Notes: generated from the sequence alone by a model not told the origin. Positions 10,042 through 21,719 are shown, counted from the first letter of the stretch. The stretch: 64,000 bases of DNA from G963666945 sp963666945 (GCA_963666945.2 CAXXRT010000053.1:1-64000), one strand, 5' to 3'. Program-made: numbers and translations.

Positions 10042-11115
10042 ATGTTAAAAAAAATTGTTATGAAGTTATTTTTTACATTTTGTATACTTCTTTTGGTTGT
10101 TTCTTGTATTCCTAGTGAAAGAGGCAATATTAAGCTAATTAAGAAATTTCCAAAAGAGAAATATTTATCAGGTGAATTAATAAAATTAGAGAAAAATCCA
10201 TTATTGGTAAATGATTTTATAGTAGTAGATTCTCTTATTATTGCAGAAAGTGCATATATTGAAAATGATACTATTTTTAGTGTTTATAACAAAAATACAT
10301 TTAGGTATTTAAATTCTTTTGGTCAAAAGGGAAGAGGTCCAAAGGAGTTTTTAGAAGAAAATCCCATTATAACTGGTCAATACAAAATGCGAAATAATGA
10401 TATATGTATATGGCTAGGGGATTTGTTTAGTTACAAATTAGTTAATATTACGAAATCAATTAAAGAGAATAAAACTGTTATTGAAAGGGTAATATCATTA
10501 CCCAAATCAGTTGGTACCGGAGGTGATAATGTTTTTGTTTTTGAAAATGATGATTTACTCGGAACACCTTTTGATAGTCAGAGGGGAAGAATTTTTTATT
10601 ATTCAGCACAAACTGGTGAGGTTAAATGGGTAGAGTATTTCCCTAAAGTTAATAATCCACCTATTATAGAAAAAAACATGCATAATCTTTATGGTGGTCC
10701 TGCAAAACTTAGTGAAGACAAAAAGCTATTTGTGTCTGCTTTAAGTCTTTTTAAAAGGATAGACGTTTTTGATAATAATACAAATCACAAAGTTTTCTAT
10801 TAAATTTAATGATAGTCCTAAAGATGTTGATTTAATTTCAAAGTCATTAGTCAGATATTATTACGATGTAGATATATCTAAAAGATTCATTTATGCATTG
10901 AATAATAATTTAACCTCTCTGAGCAGGTTATAAATGGAGGAAAAGGAGCTTTTTCTGAACTACAGGTATTTTCGATTGATGGTGATCCTATTTGTGTTTA
11001 TAAACTAGATCACTTATTGTCTAGAATTGAAGTTGATGAGGAAAATGATTACATTTTAGGTTTTGCGTATTTATCTGATTTAGATGAATCCAGACTCATT
11101 CGCTATAAATTATAA
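10042..11115 (+). pseudogene. 6-bladed beta-propeller lipoprotein, two frameshifts
   Basis: The signal peptide ends in a lipobox (LLVVSC). The body has the pattern of Bacteroidota 6-bladed propeller lipoproteins, including FGQKGRGPKEFLEENPII early on and SELQVFSIDGDPICVYKL near the end. The first frame stops at 10803; the coding pattern continues in a +1 frame from about 10799 (FSIKFNDSPKDVDL) and in a third frame from about 10921 (EQVINGGKGAF) to TAA 11113-11115. The summed shifts give exactly 358 codons, which supports one original gene. Such proteins often sit with signal peptidases and thioredoxin-like proteins, as here. Ligand and role are unknown. Confidence 0.7.
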
Positions 11116-11125
11116 ATATTTACGT

Positions 11126-11626
11126 ATGAAATATATTTTGATTATTTTGTTATTTGCAATTTCAGTAGAATGGAATAATAAATGGTTTACTATGGAAATT
11201 TCCAGGGATTGGAATAAATTGGATCGTGATATTGGAAAAGATCCTGTAATTTCAAGTCTTTTTAAAAATGCACATCTTTATAAGGATGTTAGAACTACTT
11301 CGAAACAAGCGATGTGTCCTGGTTTTTTAGAAGTTCATACTTATACGAAAAAAGATGGGGGTAAATTGGATTATCAACATTTTCTTAAAAAATTGTCATT
11401 CAATCGAAATATCTATGTGTGTAATAATCTTACAAAGGTAAGGAGTGATTCAATATTTCAAATTTGGTTTGAGGGGAAATTAGTTCCACATTACTCTAGT
11501 CGATGGTGCATTAAAGGTCAAAATAGAATATATGTCATAGAATTTAGTAGTTATGATAAATGTGTGTATGATAAATACCTGGGTACTGCTGTAGAATCTG
11601 TAAAAACATTTAAAGAAAGGGAATGA
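11126..11626 (+). CDS. Small exported protein of the propeller/thioredoxin locus
   Basis: It begins MKYILIILLFAIS, a signal peptide or anchor of about 15 residues; a longer start at 11084 would overlap the preceding gene and adds nothing protein-like. The 166-residue body is rich in aromatic and basic residues with three or four Cys (AMCPGF, YVCNNL, RWCIKG, DKCVYD), so disulfides are possible in the periplasm. Its stop overlaps the next start (ATGA, 11623-11626), which suggests coupling to the CxxC protein. I recognise no family. Confidence 0.5.
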   Translation: MKYILIILLFAISVEWNNKWFTMEISRDWNKLDRDIGKDPVISSLFKNAHLYKDVRTTSKQAMCPGFLEVHTYTKKDGGKLDYQHFLKKLSFNRNIYVCNNLTKVRSDSIFQIWFEGKLVPHYSSRWCIKGQNRIYVIEFSSYDKCVYDKYLGTAVESVKTFKERE

Positions 11627-12211
11627 AAAAAAATTTTTTATATAACAGTCTTCGGGTTGTTGATGTTTTCAGTGGTTTTAATGTTTTTGCGACTTTCCAC
11701 AGTAAAAAACACATTTAAAAAAACAGTTGGTAAATTAATATATGAGAATAGCAGCTTGAAAATTAGACTTAGGGAAATTAGTGATTATAAAGTATATGAA
11801 GATATAGTTATTCCTAAAAGAATTAATAATATACTTATTGATTCCTTGATAAAATATAGTAATATAAATTATTTAATAATGTGTTTTAACGAAGACAATT
11901 GTGGGCTTTGTATCAAAAGGTTAATAACGGATGTAAATGATTTTGCTCGAAAGTTTAGATATTCGAAAGTAATATTAATAGGAGATATTCCCCAAGAAGA
12001 TTTGTGTGTAAAGTTGAAAATAGAAAGAATTAATTATATGTATATATATTTATCAGAACTATCAGAACTAAAAAAAGAATATAGAAAGTATCCTTTTATA
12101 TACGTATTGAATAAAAATGGTATTGTAAAAAATCTTTTTATTCCTGATATTCTTCAAGATTATAATGAAATATATTTTAACGATATTTTACCATCTGCAA
12201 TATTTGACTAG
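11623..12211 (+). CDS. Membrane-anchored thioredoxin-like CxxC protein (frameshifted)
   Basis: The ATG at 11623 overlaps the previous stop. The first codons leave frame in A8 (11626-11633); with one A fewer they read MKKIFYITVFGLLMFSVVL, a clear membrane anchor, and join the long frame to 12211 (195 residues). The body has NCGLCIKRL, a CxxC in the place expected for a thioredoxin active site after a beta strand (INYLIMCFN), and a C-terminal strand PFIYVLNKNG. It is probably a periplasm-facing thiol-disulfide protein acting on a product of this locus. The fold assignment is by pattern only. Confidence 0.6.
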
Positions 12212-12310
12212 TTTCTCAGGATAGTCCCTTAATAAGTAAATTATTTAAATGAGATATATATCTTTAAACTTTAATACATTATATTATACTATGATAATTA
12301 TTGTAAACTT

Positions 12311-13386
12311 ATGAAATATCTAAGACTAAAAAATATTTTTATTTTACTTGCTATTATTGGTTTATTTTCATGTTCTTCAGAGAAACAAAAAGATGAAAAA
12401 TCCTATTCAAAGGCGACTCAGAGAAAAGAAGAAATAAAGGTAAAGACAGCAGAGGTAAAAAACTGATAAGTTTGAGCTTGAACTGGTGAGTAATGGTAAG
12501 GCTGTGGCTTCGAGGAAGGCAGTTGTTAATTTTATTGTGGGTGATATAATAGAGAGGGTTGCTGTTTGTAATGGTCAGAGGGTGAGAAAAGGAGCGTTTC
12601 TTGCAAGCGTTGATAAGTATAAATCTGAGCAGGCTTTGTACGATGCGGATCTTTTGCTTAAAAAGGCAATGCTTGATCTGGAGAGTCAGCTTATTAGTAA
12701 TAGCTATACTTTTAAGGATACTGCTGATATTCCTAAGAAGCATTTTGATATAATGAAGCTTAAATCGGGCTATACCTCTGCTAAAAATAGTTATGCAAAG
12801 GCTTTACATGAGTATAACAATACTATTGCCAGGGGCTCCTTTTTCGGGTGTGGTAGCCGATCTTGAGGCTAAGGAGTTTAACCAGTCTTCTTTATATAAG
12901 AATCTTTGTACTCTTATTGATGATTCAAAAATGGAGATTGATTTTGAGGTTCTGGAGACTGAGATTATCTACCTTAAAAAGGGAATGAAGATTGAGGCTA
13001 GTCCTTTTGCCAATCAGAGTATTAAACTTACAGGAGTAATAACTGAGGTTAATCCCCGTATTGATGAGAATGGTATGGTTAAGATAAAGGCTGTGATTGA
13101 TAATAAGGGAGCTCATCTTGTGGATGGGATGAATGTGAGTCTTCTTATAAAAAGGGAGATAGAAAATAAACTTATTATACCTAAATCGGCAGTGCTTGCA
13201 AGACAGGGCAAGAAGGTGGTGTTTGTCTATGAAAAAGGAAAGGCAAAATGGGTATATGTTACTACGGGGTATGAAAACAGCACTATGGTAAGTATCGAGA
13301 AAGGACTGAAAGAGGGGGATGAAGTTATCTATGAAAATAATCTGGGGCTTTCCCATGAGGCTAATGTTGTAAAGGAGACAATGTAA
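12311..13386 (+). pseudogene. RND efflux adaptor (membrane fusion protein), two frameshifts
   Basis: This is a HlyD/AcrA-type periplasmic adaptor that would link an RND pump to an outer-membrane channel. A lipoprotein signal (GLFSCSS) begins at ATG 12311. The lipoyl-like half-motif (VGDIIERVAVCNGQRVRKGAFLA) is followed by a short helical hairpin, the second half-motif (APFSGVV) and the beta-barrel domain (VSLLIKREIENKLIIPKSAV). Breaks are one extra A in A6 (12457-12462) and one extra G in G4 (12832-12835). Corrected length is 357 residues, normal for the family. It is the first gene of the efflux operon; no TolC-type gene is present nearby. Confidence 0.85.
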
Positions 13387-13390
13387 GAAT

Positions 13391-16300
13391 ATGCGGTTAT
13401 CATCGTTTTCGGTAAATACCCTATTTATAGTTCTTATGTTATGGGGGATATGCCTTATTCCTAAGTTATCGATTAAGCTTTATCCATCGGGACAGAGTAA
13501 GAGTCTTAGTGTTGGTTATGGTTGGAATGGAGCCCATCCTGAGCTTTTGGAGAGTGAGGTGACAACCAAACTTGAGGGGGCACTATCAAGGGTAAGGGGG
13601 GCTGACCGGTATTAGTTCCAATACCGGTGATGGTAGTGGCTATATAAATATGCAGATAAATAAGGATGAAGATATTGATATGATAAAGCTTGAGATATCT
13701 TCCATTCTAAGGACTATAAGGTCCTGATTTGCCACATGGGGGTGTCGGTTGGTTCGGTGTCGGGAGGTAGTCATAAAGGTAAATCGGGTGGTAGTCTTCT
13801 TTTGAATTATGTGATAACAGGTCCCGGTTCTACTTATGATGTTGCCCGTTTTGCAGAGGATAATATAAGTCCTGTTATTGGACTTATGGGTGGAGTTGAA
13901 AAGGTTAGTGTTACTGGTGCCGTTCCTTACGAGTGGGTGATGGAATACGATAAAAGGAAGCTTGAGAGTATTGGGGTGACTGCTTCTGATATTTCTTCTG
14001 CAATCAGCAATTACCATGTTCGAAGGGATGCTGGTAAAGTACTTACCTCTGTTGATGGTGAAAAGGATTACTCTTATATTGTTATTGAGGGCAATAATGC
14101 CGTGGATAAAAATAATCTGGATAATATTGTCGTTAAAAAGAAGGGGGGACAGGCTTATAAGATTGAAAGATGTTGTTAAGATCGCTTACAGGCAGAAAGA
14201 TCCTTCTTCGTATTACAGGATAAATGGTCTTAACAGGATTAATATAAGTATTTTTTCGGAGGATAATACCAATCGTATAGAACTTGCCGATAAGATAATC
14301 TCTGAGATCGAAAAGATCAGCTTGGGGCTCCCTGATAGCTATTCTTTAAAACTGACTGATAATGCCACCGATGATTTAAGGGAAAAGATTAATACAATTC
14401 TTTTCAGGACGAGTCTTACCATTCTTATTCTTCTTTGTTTTGTGTTTGTAATAAGCAGGAGTCTGAGGTATCTTTTGATAATTACAGTTAGTCTTGTAGC
14501 TAATATATGCATATCATTTGTGTTTTATTATTTCCTTAATTTGGAGATAAATATGTATACAATGGCGGGTATTACAGTGTCGTTGGGGATAATAATAGAT
14601 AATGTGATAGTTATGGCCGACCATCTAAGATACAACAACAATAAACGTGTGTTTATGGCTATTCTTGCGGCAACGCTTACGACCCTTGGGGCCTTGTGGG
14701 TTGTTTTTGGTATGGGCGATGGTATAATGAGTAATATACGGGATTTCTCTTCCGTTATTCTTGTAAACCTGAGTGTTTCTCTTGCTGTCTCATTGCTTTT
14801 TGTTCCAGCCCTTATGGATAAGATTCCTCTTAAAAGACCAAAGTCCAGAAAGCTTATTAAAAGGAGAAGAAGAATAATTCGATTTGATAATATTTACTAC
14901 AGACTGATACTTTTTTCAAAAAGACGAAAGAAATGGTTAATTGTTGTTTCAATACTTGGATTTGGTATTCCAGTCTATATGCTTCCTTCTGTGCTGGAGG
15001 GTGAAAAGTGGTATGTTGAGCTTTATAACAAGACAATAGGAAGTGAGTTTTATTCTGATGTTAGGCCTTATATTGATAAGAGTCTTGGTGGTAGCCTTCG
15101 TATGTTCTCAAATGCGGGTTCTGAAGGTGGCTATAGGGGCAGAGGAGGTGAAGAAAGTGTAAAGACAACACTTAATGTGAGACTGACTATGCCTCATGGT
15201 GCTACCTTAAAACAGATGAATGAGGCTTTTTTAAAGATAGAGAACTATCTGGCTGGTTTTGGTGAGGTGGACATGTTTACATGCGATATACATTCGGCTA
15301 ATTCGGGTTCTATGAATATTACCTTTAAAAAGGAACATGAGATGGATGGGTTTCCCGAATATCTTAAAAATGAACTTATTGTATTTGCCAATAGTATTGG
15401 TAATGCGGATTCCAGCATATCTGGAGTTGGAAGGGGTTTTTTCCAACAGTCTTGGTGGTGATTATAAGGATAATACAATTATTCTTACCGGATATAATTA
15501 TAAGTCGCTATTAAAATATGCTGGTGTTTTAAAGAAAGATCTTGAACAGCACAGCAGGGTTAAAGATATAGAGATTAGCAACGGACGGGAATCACAGAAG
15601 GGCTTTGCTATAGATGCGGATATGCATAAGCTTGCAAGGAATAATGCAGATATGGATAATATGCTTGGTAATTTATCCTCCATGGCTCAGGCCTATGATC
15701 TTCCTGTAAGGGCTTATATTAATGATGAATTGTCGGAGGTTACAATAAGATCGAAAAATAAGGGTGATCTTAGTCTGTGGGGTTTGAATAACAGACCATT
15801 AAGAGGTAAAGCTTCTGTATATAAGTTTTCTGATATTGGGAAAATAACCGAAGAGAGGGCTGCCGTATCTATAAATAAGTATAATCAGGAGTACCGTATT
15901 GAATTGAAATACAATTTTGTTGGTAGCTGGCAGCTTGCCGAGAAAATTAGAAAAAAAGCTATTGATAAGATAAATGAAGTTATGCCGGTAGGTTTTAAAG
16001 CCAATAGCGCGTCCTGGAGTGGATGGGGAAATATGGGTACGGGTACCAAGATATATTATGTGCTTTTGGTATTTGTTATTATCTTTTTTATCTGTGCAAT
16101 CCTGCTGGAGAGTTTAAAGCAGGCTCTGGCAATAATTCTTATTGTCCCTATTTCTTTTATTGGGTGTTTTCTTGCTTTCCCTCTTGCTGGTTCTGCTTTT
16201 GGTGAGGGTGGATATGCTTCGTTTATTTTGCTTTGTGGTCTGGTGGTTAACTCAGCCCTTTATATTATTAATGATTATAACAATAAGCTTTTATCGGGAA

Positions 16301-16660
16301 ATATTCCGGGTATAAGGACTTATATAAAGGCTTTTAACTCAAAGATAATTCCGATATTTCTGACTGTTGCATCGACCATTCTTGGATTTATTCCTTTCCT
16401 TTTTGGTGATGGGGGGAGCAGGATTCTGGTATAGTCTTGCTATTGGAACAATGAGCGGACTGACTTTTTCGATATTGGTTCTTCTGATCTTTCTTCCAAT
16501 GTTTATGCCTCTGCTTGTGCAAGATAGTAAAGAGTTTAAGGAATATAAGGTAAAGAAGAACAAAAGAAAGATAAGGCGGATTGTAAGATTATATCGGGAA
16601 AAAAGAAAGAGGAGGAGAAAATCGAAGAGAAAGTTGAAGAAGCTTGCCTCGTCCGTTTGA
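13391..16660 (+). pseudogene. RND efflux pump, first permease, six frameshifts
   Basis: Six frames in series read as one AcrB/CzcA-type inner-membrane proton antiporter: N-terminal TM1 (NTLFIVLMLWGICLIPKLS), porter domain, TM2-6 with IIIDNVIVMAD in TM4, second porter domain, and TM7-12. Each junction is a single extra base: G6 13596-13601, about 13716-13726, G5 13738-13742, about 14156-14163, T6 15437-15442 and G6 16411-16416. Removing all six gives 1087 codons, about the family length. The very basic tail (KRRRKSKRKLKKLASS) is unusual. The adaptor ends 4 bases before it and an intact second pump follows 101 bases later. Confidence 0.88.
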
Positions 16661-16761
16661 AAGTACTTGGGCGGAGTGTTTTGAGTGCACAGAAAGTGCT
16701 AAATGTGTTGTTGTTGGAAGAATATTGAATATGATTAGAAAATTATAAAGATATTAGAAAA

Positions 16762-19700
16762 ATGATTAGATTTCTATTAAAGCGTCCCATAGCTGTTATA
16801 ATGACTACCATTGCATTTCTTGTGCTTGGTATAGTGGCTTCGTTTAGGTTACCGGTTTCTCTTATGCCGGATATTGATATACCGGAAATAAGTATTTATT
16901 ACAGTATCGATAATGCCTCTGCAAGGGAGATTGAGAATTCAATAACCTCTGGACTTAGGTCACGTTTGCAGCAAACAACAAATCTTAAGGGTATACAGAC
17001 GGAGTCCAACGACGGGAATGGAAAGATTTCTATGAAATTTGAATATGGTACTTCCATTGACTATGCTTTTATGTCGGTGAATGAAAAGGTTGATGCTGCC
17101 ATGAATTCTCTGCCCAGGGAGATGAAACGACCGGTAGTTGTTAAGGCTTCTGCTTCTGATATTCCTGTGTTTTATATTAATCTTCGCCTTAAGGAAGAAG
17201 CCAGTCAGGAGAAGTTCCTGGAATTCTGTGAGTTTTCGGAATCGGTGCTTAGGAAACGTCTGGAACAACTTCCGGATGTGGCTATGGTGGATATGAGTGG
17301 AATGCTTGAACCTGAGTTGTATGTATTACCTGATGAGTCTAAGCTAAAGAGTCTTAAGATAACCCAGGAACAGTTAAAGAATGCCATAAAAAATAATAAT
17401 AAGGTAGCCGGTAGTCTTTCTATCCGTGACGGTTACTATCACTACAGTATCCGTTTTACATCTCAGCTTCTGACTAAGGAGGATGTGGCTAATGTGTATC
17501 TAAATATTAATGGAAGACTTATGCAGTTGAAGGATGTGGCAAGGGTAGGAATACGTCCCAGGGATACCAGGGGTGTGTTTTTAAATGGAAACCGTCAGTC
17601 GTTATGCATGGCAGTGATAAAGCAGTCGCAGGCTCGTATGTCGGATATGAAGGATAAGGTAACCGGTATGATTGATCGTTTTGAAAAGGAGTATCCTGAG
17701 ATAGAATTTTCTGTTTCAAGGGATCAGGCATTACTTCTTGACTATTCAATTGATAATCTTAAGCAGAGTCTTATTCTGGGTATTGTACTTGCAATATTTG
17801 TTATGCTGTTTTTCTTGAAAGACGGGCGTTCGCCTGTTATTATTGCAATCAGTATCCCTGCTTCTGTGGTTATAAGTATGTTGTTTTTCCGATTTGTAGG
17901 TATTTCCATAAATACAATTTCTTTATCGGGACTCATTATGGGCGTGGGGATGATGATTGATAACTCGATAATTGTTATTGATAATATAAATCAGTACAGG
18001 GACAGGGGGTATGGTCTTTTTGAATCCTGTGCAAGGGGAACAAATGAGATTATCCGTCCTTTGATATCTTCTGTACTTACTACCTGTGCCGTGTTTGTAC
18101 CTCTTATTTTTCTTAGTGGTATTGCCGGGGCATTGTTTTACGATCAGGCCGTTGCTGTAAGTGTTGGACTTTTTGTTTCTTTGATAGTTTCAATAACTAT
18201 CGTTCCTGTGATATTTAATATCTTGTTTTATAAATCAAAAGAAGGTAGGATAGGACGATTTATAAAAAGATTGAGCCTTAAGAATCCAGAACGATACTAT
18301 ACCGTAGTTTACGATTACCTGTTTAAATACAGGAGAAGATTTATATTGGGTTGTCTTTTGTTGATTTTAGTTGGTGCCTTGGTTGCTTTGAATATTGATG
18401 TTGAGCGTATGCCTCAGCTTGAGATAACCGAATCGATTATTAAGACAGACTGGAATAGCAGTATCCATGTTGATGAGAACAGGAAAAGGATAGAGGATAT
18501 AATAAATAAATTCAGTGGTGAAGCCATAGAGCTTAACTGTCATGTTGGAGAGAAATTGTTTCTACTTGACAAGGATAAAGACCAGAATACTAATCAGGCT
18601 GAATTGTATTTAAAGGCAAATAGTTCTGAGGAGTTACAAAGTTTAAATAACAGGATATATTCATATATAGCAGAGAATTATCCTGAGGCAAGGGTTGAGA
18701 TAAAGAAGGTGGATAATCTGTTTGAGCAGATGTTTAAGGAGGATGAGGCTCCTTTGGTTGTATATCTTAGTGGTATAAATAGAAATGCTACAGCAGATAT
18801 AAAAAAGGTTAATGAATTCATTGATAAAACTAATGATGCTATTCCGGGACTTGGCATGAGCAGACCGTCTTCGGTGGAAAGAATAGTGGTTAATCTTCTT
18901 CCCGATATGCTTTCTCTTTATGAGGTGTCGCAGGCTAATCTGATATATACTCTTGAGAAAAGTATCAGCAAATCGGATATAAGTATCCTGAAAACCGGTA
19001 GTAAGTATATTCCTATTGCAATAACCGGGGAAGAAAAGACTATACACGATATAATAAATACAGTAACCGTTGCAAATGAGAAGGGAAAGAATATCCCTGT
19101 GTCGGCACTGACAGCACTGAGTAATGATTACGATTTTAAGACTATTACCGGTCGCAAAGAGGGTGTAGTGACTCCGGTTAATGTCTATAATACTGGTGAT
19201 AGTACAGATATGGTATTGTCCAGATTGAAAGGCATAGCTAATGATATGCAGCTAAATATTGGTTTTGGAGGCAGGTTTTTCTCTGGTTCACAGACTCTTT
19301 GGGAAATGCTTATGATTTTGCTTATTGCTATTTTAATGCTTTACTTTATTCTTGCTGCTCAGTTTGAGTCGTTAAGTTTGCCGTTTATTGTTCTTTTGGA
19401 GATTCCTATTGATGTTGCAGGTGCGATAACTATTCTTTGGCTTTGCGGTGGTACTCTTAATCTAATGGCAATGATAGGGCTTATAGTTATGAGTGGTATT
19501 ATTATCAACGACTCTATCTTGAAAATTGACACGATTAACAGGCTAATGGCGGAGGGCTTTTCTCTAACGGATGCAATTCATGAGGGTGGAACCAGAAGAC
19601 TTAAACCAATACTTATGACCAGTCTTACAACTATATTTGCAATGGTACCTTTCTTATGGGGCGATGATCTGGGTACTCAGCTTCAACAACCTCTTGCCAT

Positions 19701-19788
19701 TGCAATGATAAGTGGTATGTTTATCGGTACTCTTGTGAGTCTTTTCTTTATTCCTCTTTGCTATTATTATTTGATGAGGAGGAAATAA
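16762..19788 (+). CDS. RND efflux pump, second permease (intact)
   Basis: This 1008-residue protein is a complete RND proton antiporter: TM1 near residues 10-30, two porter domains, TM2-6 (ILGIVLAIFVMLFFLKDG onward) and TM7-12. TM4 carries MMIDNSIIVIDNI, with one Asp followed by Asn where AcrB has two Asp; the first pump has the same IDN. TM10 has IIINDSILKID. It lies in the same direction as the adaptor and first pump, so the operon probably encoded a hetero-pump as in MdtBC-type systems. The substrate cannot be told from sequence. A strong terminator follows, and the gene has no frameshift although its partner has six. Confidence 0.93.
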   Translation: MIRFLLKRPIAVIMTTIAFLVLGIVASFRLPVSLMPDIDIPEISIYYSIDNASAREIENSITSGLRSRLQQTTNLKGIQTESNDGNGKISMKFEYGTSIDYAFMSVNEKVDAAMNSLPREMKRPVVVKASASDIPVFYINLRLKEEASQEKFLEFCEFSESVLRKRLEQLPDVAMVDMSGMLEPELYVLPDESKLKSLKITQEQLKNAIKNNNKVAGSLSIRDGYYHYSIRFTSQLLTKEDVANVYLNINGRLMQLKDVARVGIRPRDTRGVFLNGNRQSLCMAVIKQSQARMSDMKDKVTGMIDRFEKEYPEIEFSVSRDQALLLDYSIDNLKQSLILGIVLAIFVMLFFLKDGRSPVIIAISIPASVVISMLFFRFVGISINTISLSGLIMGVGMMIDNSIIVIDNINQYRDRGYGLFESCARGTNEIIRPLISSVLTTCAVFVPLIFLSGIAGALFYDQAVAVSVGLFVSLIVSITIVPVIFNILFYKSKEGRIGRFIKRLSLKNPERYYTVVYDYLFKYRRRFILGCLLLILVGALVALNIDVERMPQLEITESIIKTDWNSSIHVDENRKRIEDIINKFSGEAIELNCHVGEKLFLLDKDKDQNTNQAELYLKANSSEELQSLNNRIYSYIAENYPEARVEIKKVDNLFEQMFKEDEAPLVVYLSGINRNATADIKKVNEFIDKTNDAIPGLGMSRPSSVERIVVNLLPDMLSLYEVSQANLIYTLEKSISKSDISILKTGSKYIPIAITGEEKTIHDIINTVTVANEKGKNIPVSALTALSNDYDFKTITGRKEGVVTPVNVYNTGDSTDMVLSRLKGIANDMQLNIGFGGRFFSGSQTLWEMLMILLIAILMLYFILAAQFESLSLPFIVLLEIPIDVAGAITILWLCGGTLNLMAMIGLIVMSGIIINDSILKIDTINRLMAEGFSLTDAIHEGGTRRLKPILMTSLTTIFAMVPFLWGDDLGTQLQQPLAIAMISGMFIGTLVSLFFIPLCYYYLMRRK

Positions 19789-19807
19789 TGATGAGATGAG
19801 ATAAAAT

Positions 19808-19847
19808 AAAGAGTGCGGCTACCCTATTGTGGGTAGCCGCACTCTTT
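19808..19847. terminator. Bidirectional terminator between the RND operon and the LysM gene
   Basis: A perfect 17-bp stem (aaagagtgcggctaccc / gggtagccgcactcttt) has a 6-nt loop. A-rich and T-rich arms make it work for both converging transcripts. Confidence 0.9.
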
Positions 19848-19870
19848 ATTAGTATTTTTATATTAAAATA

Positions 19871-21719
19871 TTATTTTTCAATTATTTCATAACTGATATT
19901 ATAGGAGCTGTCGTAAGTTATACCTAATAGTCCTGTATTAATAATACCTCCGTTTGGATTTGTTTTCTTGAATTTATAGTATGATTGCAGGTAGTAGCTT
20001 GCTGCATTGTTGCACAAATCCTGATAACTTGCTCCTTTACCTATTGCATCTATAAAATACAGACTTAAATCGTATGCTCTGAATGTGAAATCGTCTGGCT
20101 CGCAAAAGAACATAGATCGGAATTTTTCGACAAATGCATCAACTTCTTTTCTGTTGTAGTCAATGTGGTAAGGACTTAGGAATGTTGTATTAAGCTCGAA
20201 AAAGCATGTTGGATCCATTGTAGTGAATCTTCTCCATATTGGTAGTCCAACAAGTTTGATTTTGTATTCCCCTGCTAAGGCTTTTAGTGTTGGTACTATT
20301 TGGTTAATATCTGTATTGTCTTCGCATGGGACAACAATTATATTTTCTGTGCTATCGTTTAACAGATGCTTTATCCCATAAAATTCATATTCATCGAATG
20401 ATATTTTTTTGTATTTAATATCATCACTAACCATATATTCTCTGTTTGTGAAAAGACTGTCTTCCAGTTGTGTTATGATAGCACTCTCTCTTGAGATTTT
20501 AAAATCTTTGGTATGTACAACAACTATATTTGAATTTCTGTGTTTGTTGTAAATATAGTCTGCAGTCTTTGAATAAATAATATCCTGAGTTGTATTTAAC
20601 TGTACAACATAGGGATTATTTTCTATTGAACTGGTTTTATCCGATAGGGGAGAAATAATTGGTATGTGGTGATTTTGAGCATACTGGGCAGCTACATCGA
20701 ATGTTGTAGAATATGGAGGTCCTATTATAAGGTCCATTTCAACGAATCCAGGACTGTAAAGTATAGAATCAATCCTTTTTCTGTCTTTATCGGTATCGTA
20801 AGTATAAAGATTAATTCGGTATCCTTTGTTTTTTAGGCTATCAACTGCCATAAGTACTCCCTGATAGAAGCTGATAAAGTTTTCTGATTTATTGTATATT
20901 TTTCTTTCGGGAATATTTTCTGTGATAATAGTTGTGTCAATCTTGTTTATAGTATCATTCATGTCAAGATAGAGGGGAAGAAAAACTGCAATGTTTAGTT
21001 CGTTTTTTACTATAGGTGAATTTTCCAGAGAATAAATATATGAACTATCTATTGCTCTGATTAAACTATCGTGAACCAATATGGCGCTGTCTCTTTGTAT
21101 TTGCGTTAAAGTATCTGAGATTAACTTTAAGCTGTCTATTGCAAGTTGTTTTTCTTTTTTTCTTATTATTGAATCAATAGCAGTATCAACGATTGTAGTA
21201 TCCACTGACTCTTTTTTAGCAAGAGTTTCTTCCAGATTAAATTTCTTTTCTTCAAATGATTTTAAAAATGACTTATTTTTAATGTATTTCTTAGGGATTT
21301 TTATGTAAGTCCCCAAAGGTATATCGTCGATACGTTTAAGCTCCGGATTTGCCTTTAATAATTTTCTGACTTTAGTACCTGTTTTCCTATATACACCAAA
21401 CAGGGTTTCCCCTTGTTTAAGACAGTAATAAATATTGTCTTCTGTTTGCTCAATATCTTTGGGGATTTTTAATAATTCACCAATTTTTAAGTTGTGATCT
21501 TTTTTGTTGTTACAGCTTAATATTAATAATGATGGTACATTATATGCCTTGCTCAGAGAGTAAATAGTTTCACCCTTTTTTACAGTGTGAAGGAAATAAT
21601 TTTTACCGGCTATTACTACTTGTTCTTTTGACCTGATTATTTTAGTCTCCTGCGCAATGCTGTTAAATGCAAAAAAAACAAAGAAATATACCTGTGATTA
21701 TTTTAACTGATACTCTCAT
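19871..21719 (-). CDS. LysM-repeat protein fused to a periplasmic-binding fold (frameshifted)
   Basis: The corrected protein (about 615 residues) has a signal peptide (MRVSVKIITGIFLC), two LysM domains (HTVKKGETIYSLSKAY... and CLKQGETLFGVYRKTG...), a coiled, charged linker, and a type 1 periplasmic-binding fold (NIAVFLPLYLDMND, FYQGVLMAVDSL, DLIIGPPYS, IPIISPLSD). One extra A in A8 (21671-21678) shifts the frame within the signal peptide, so the long frame has no start codon until a TTG at 21316. LysM should bind peptidoglycan. The binding fold could sense a ligand or act as a scaffold, as in LpoA-like proteins. It is monocistronic with its own -7 box. Confidence 0.82.

Noticed and set aside
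13391..16660. Programmed ribosomal frameshifting in the RND pump and other broken genes
   Set aside because: Six shifts in one gene, in different runs and all needing one base removed, do not fit a programmed site. No conserved slippery site with a downstream structure is apparent.
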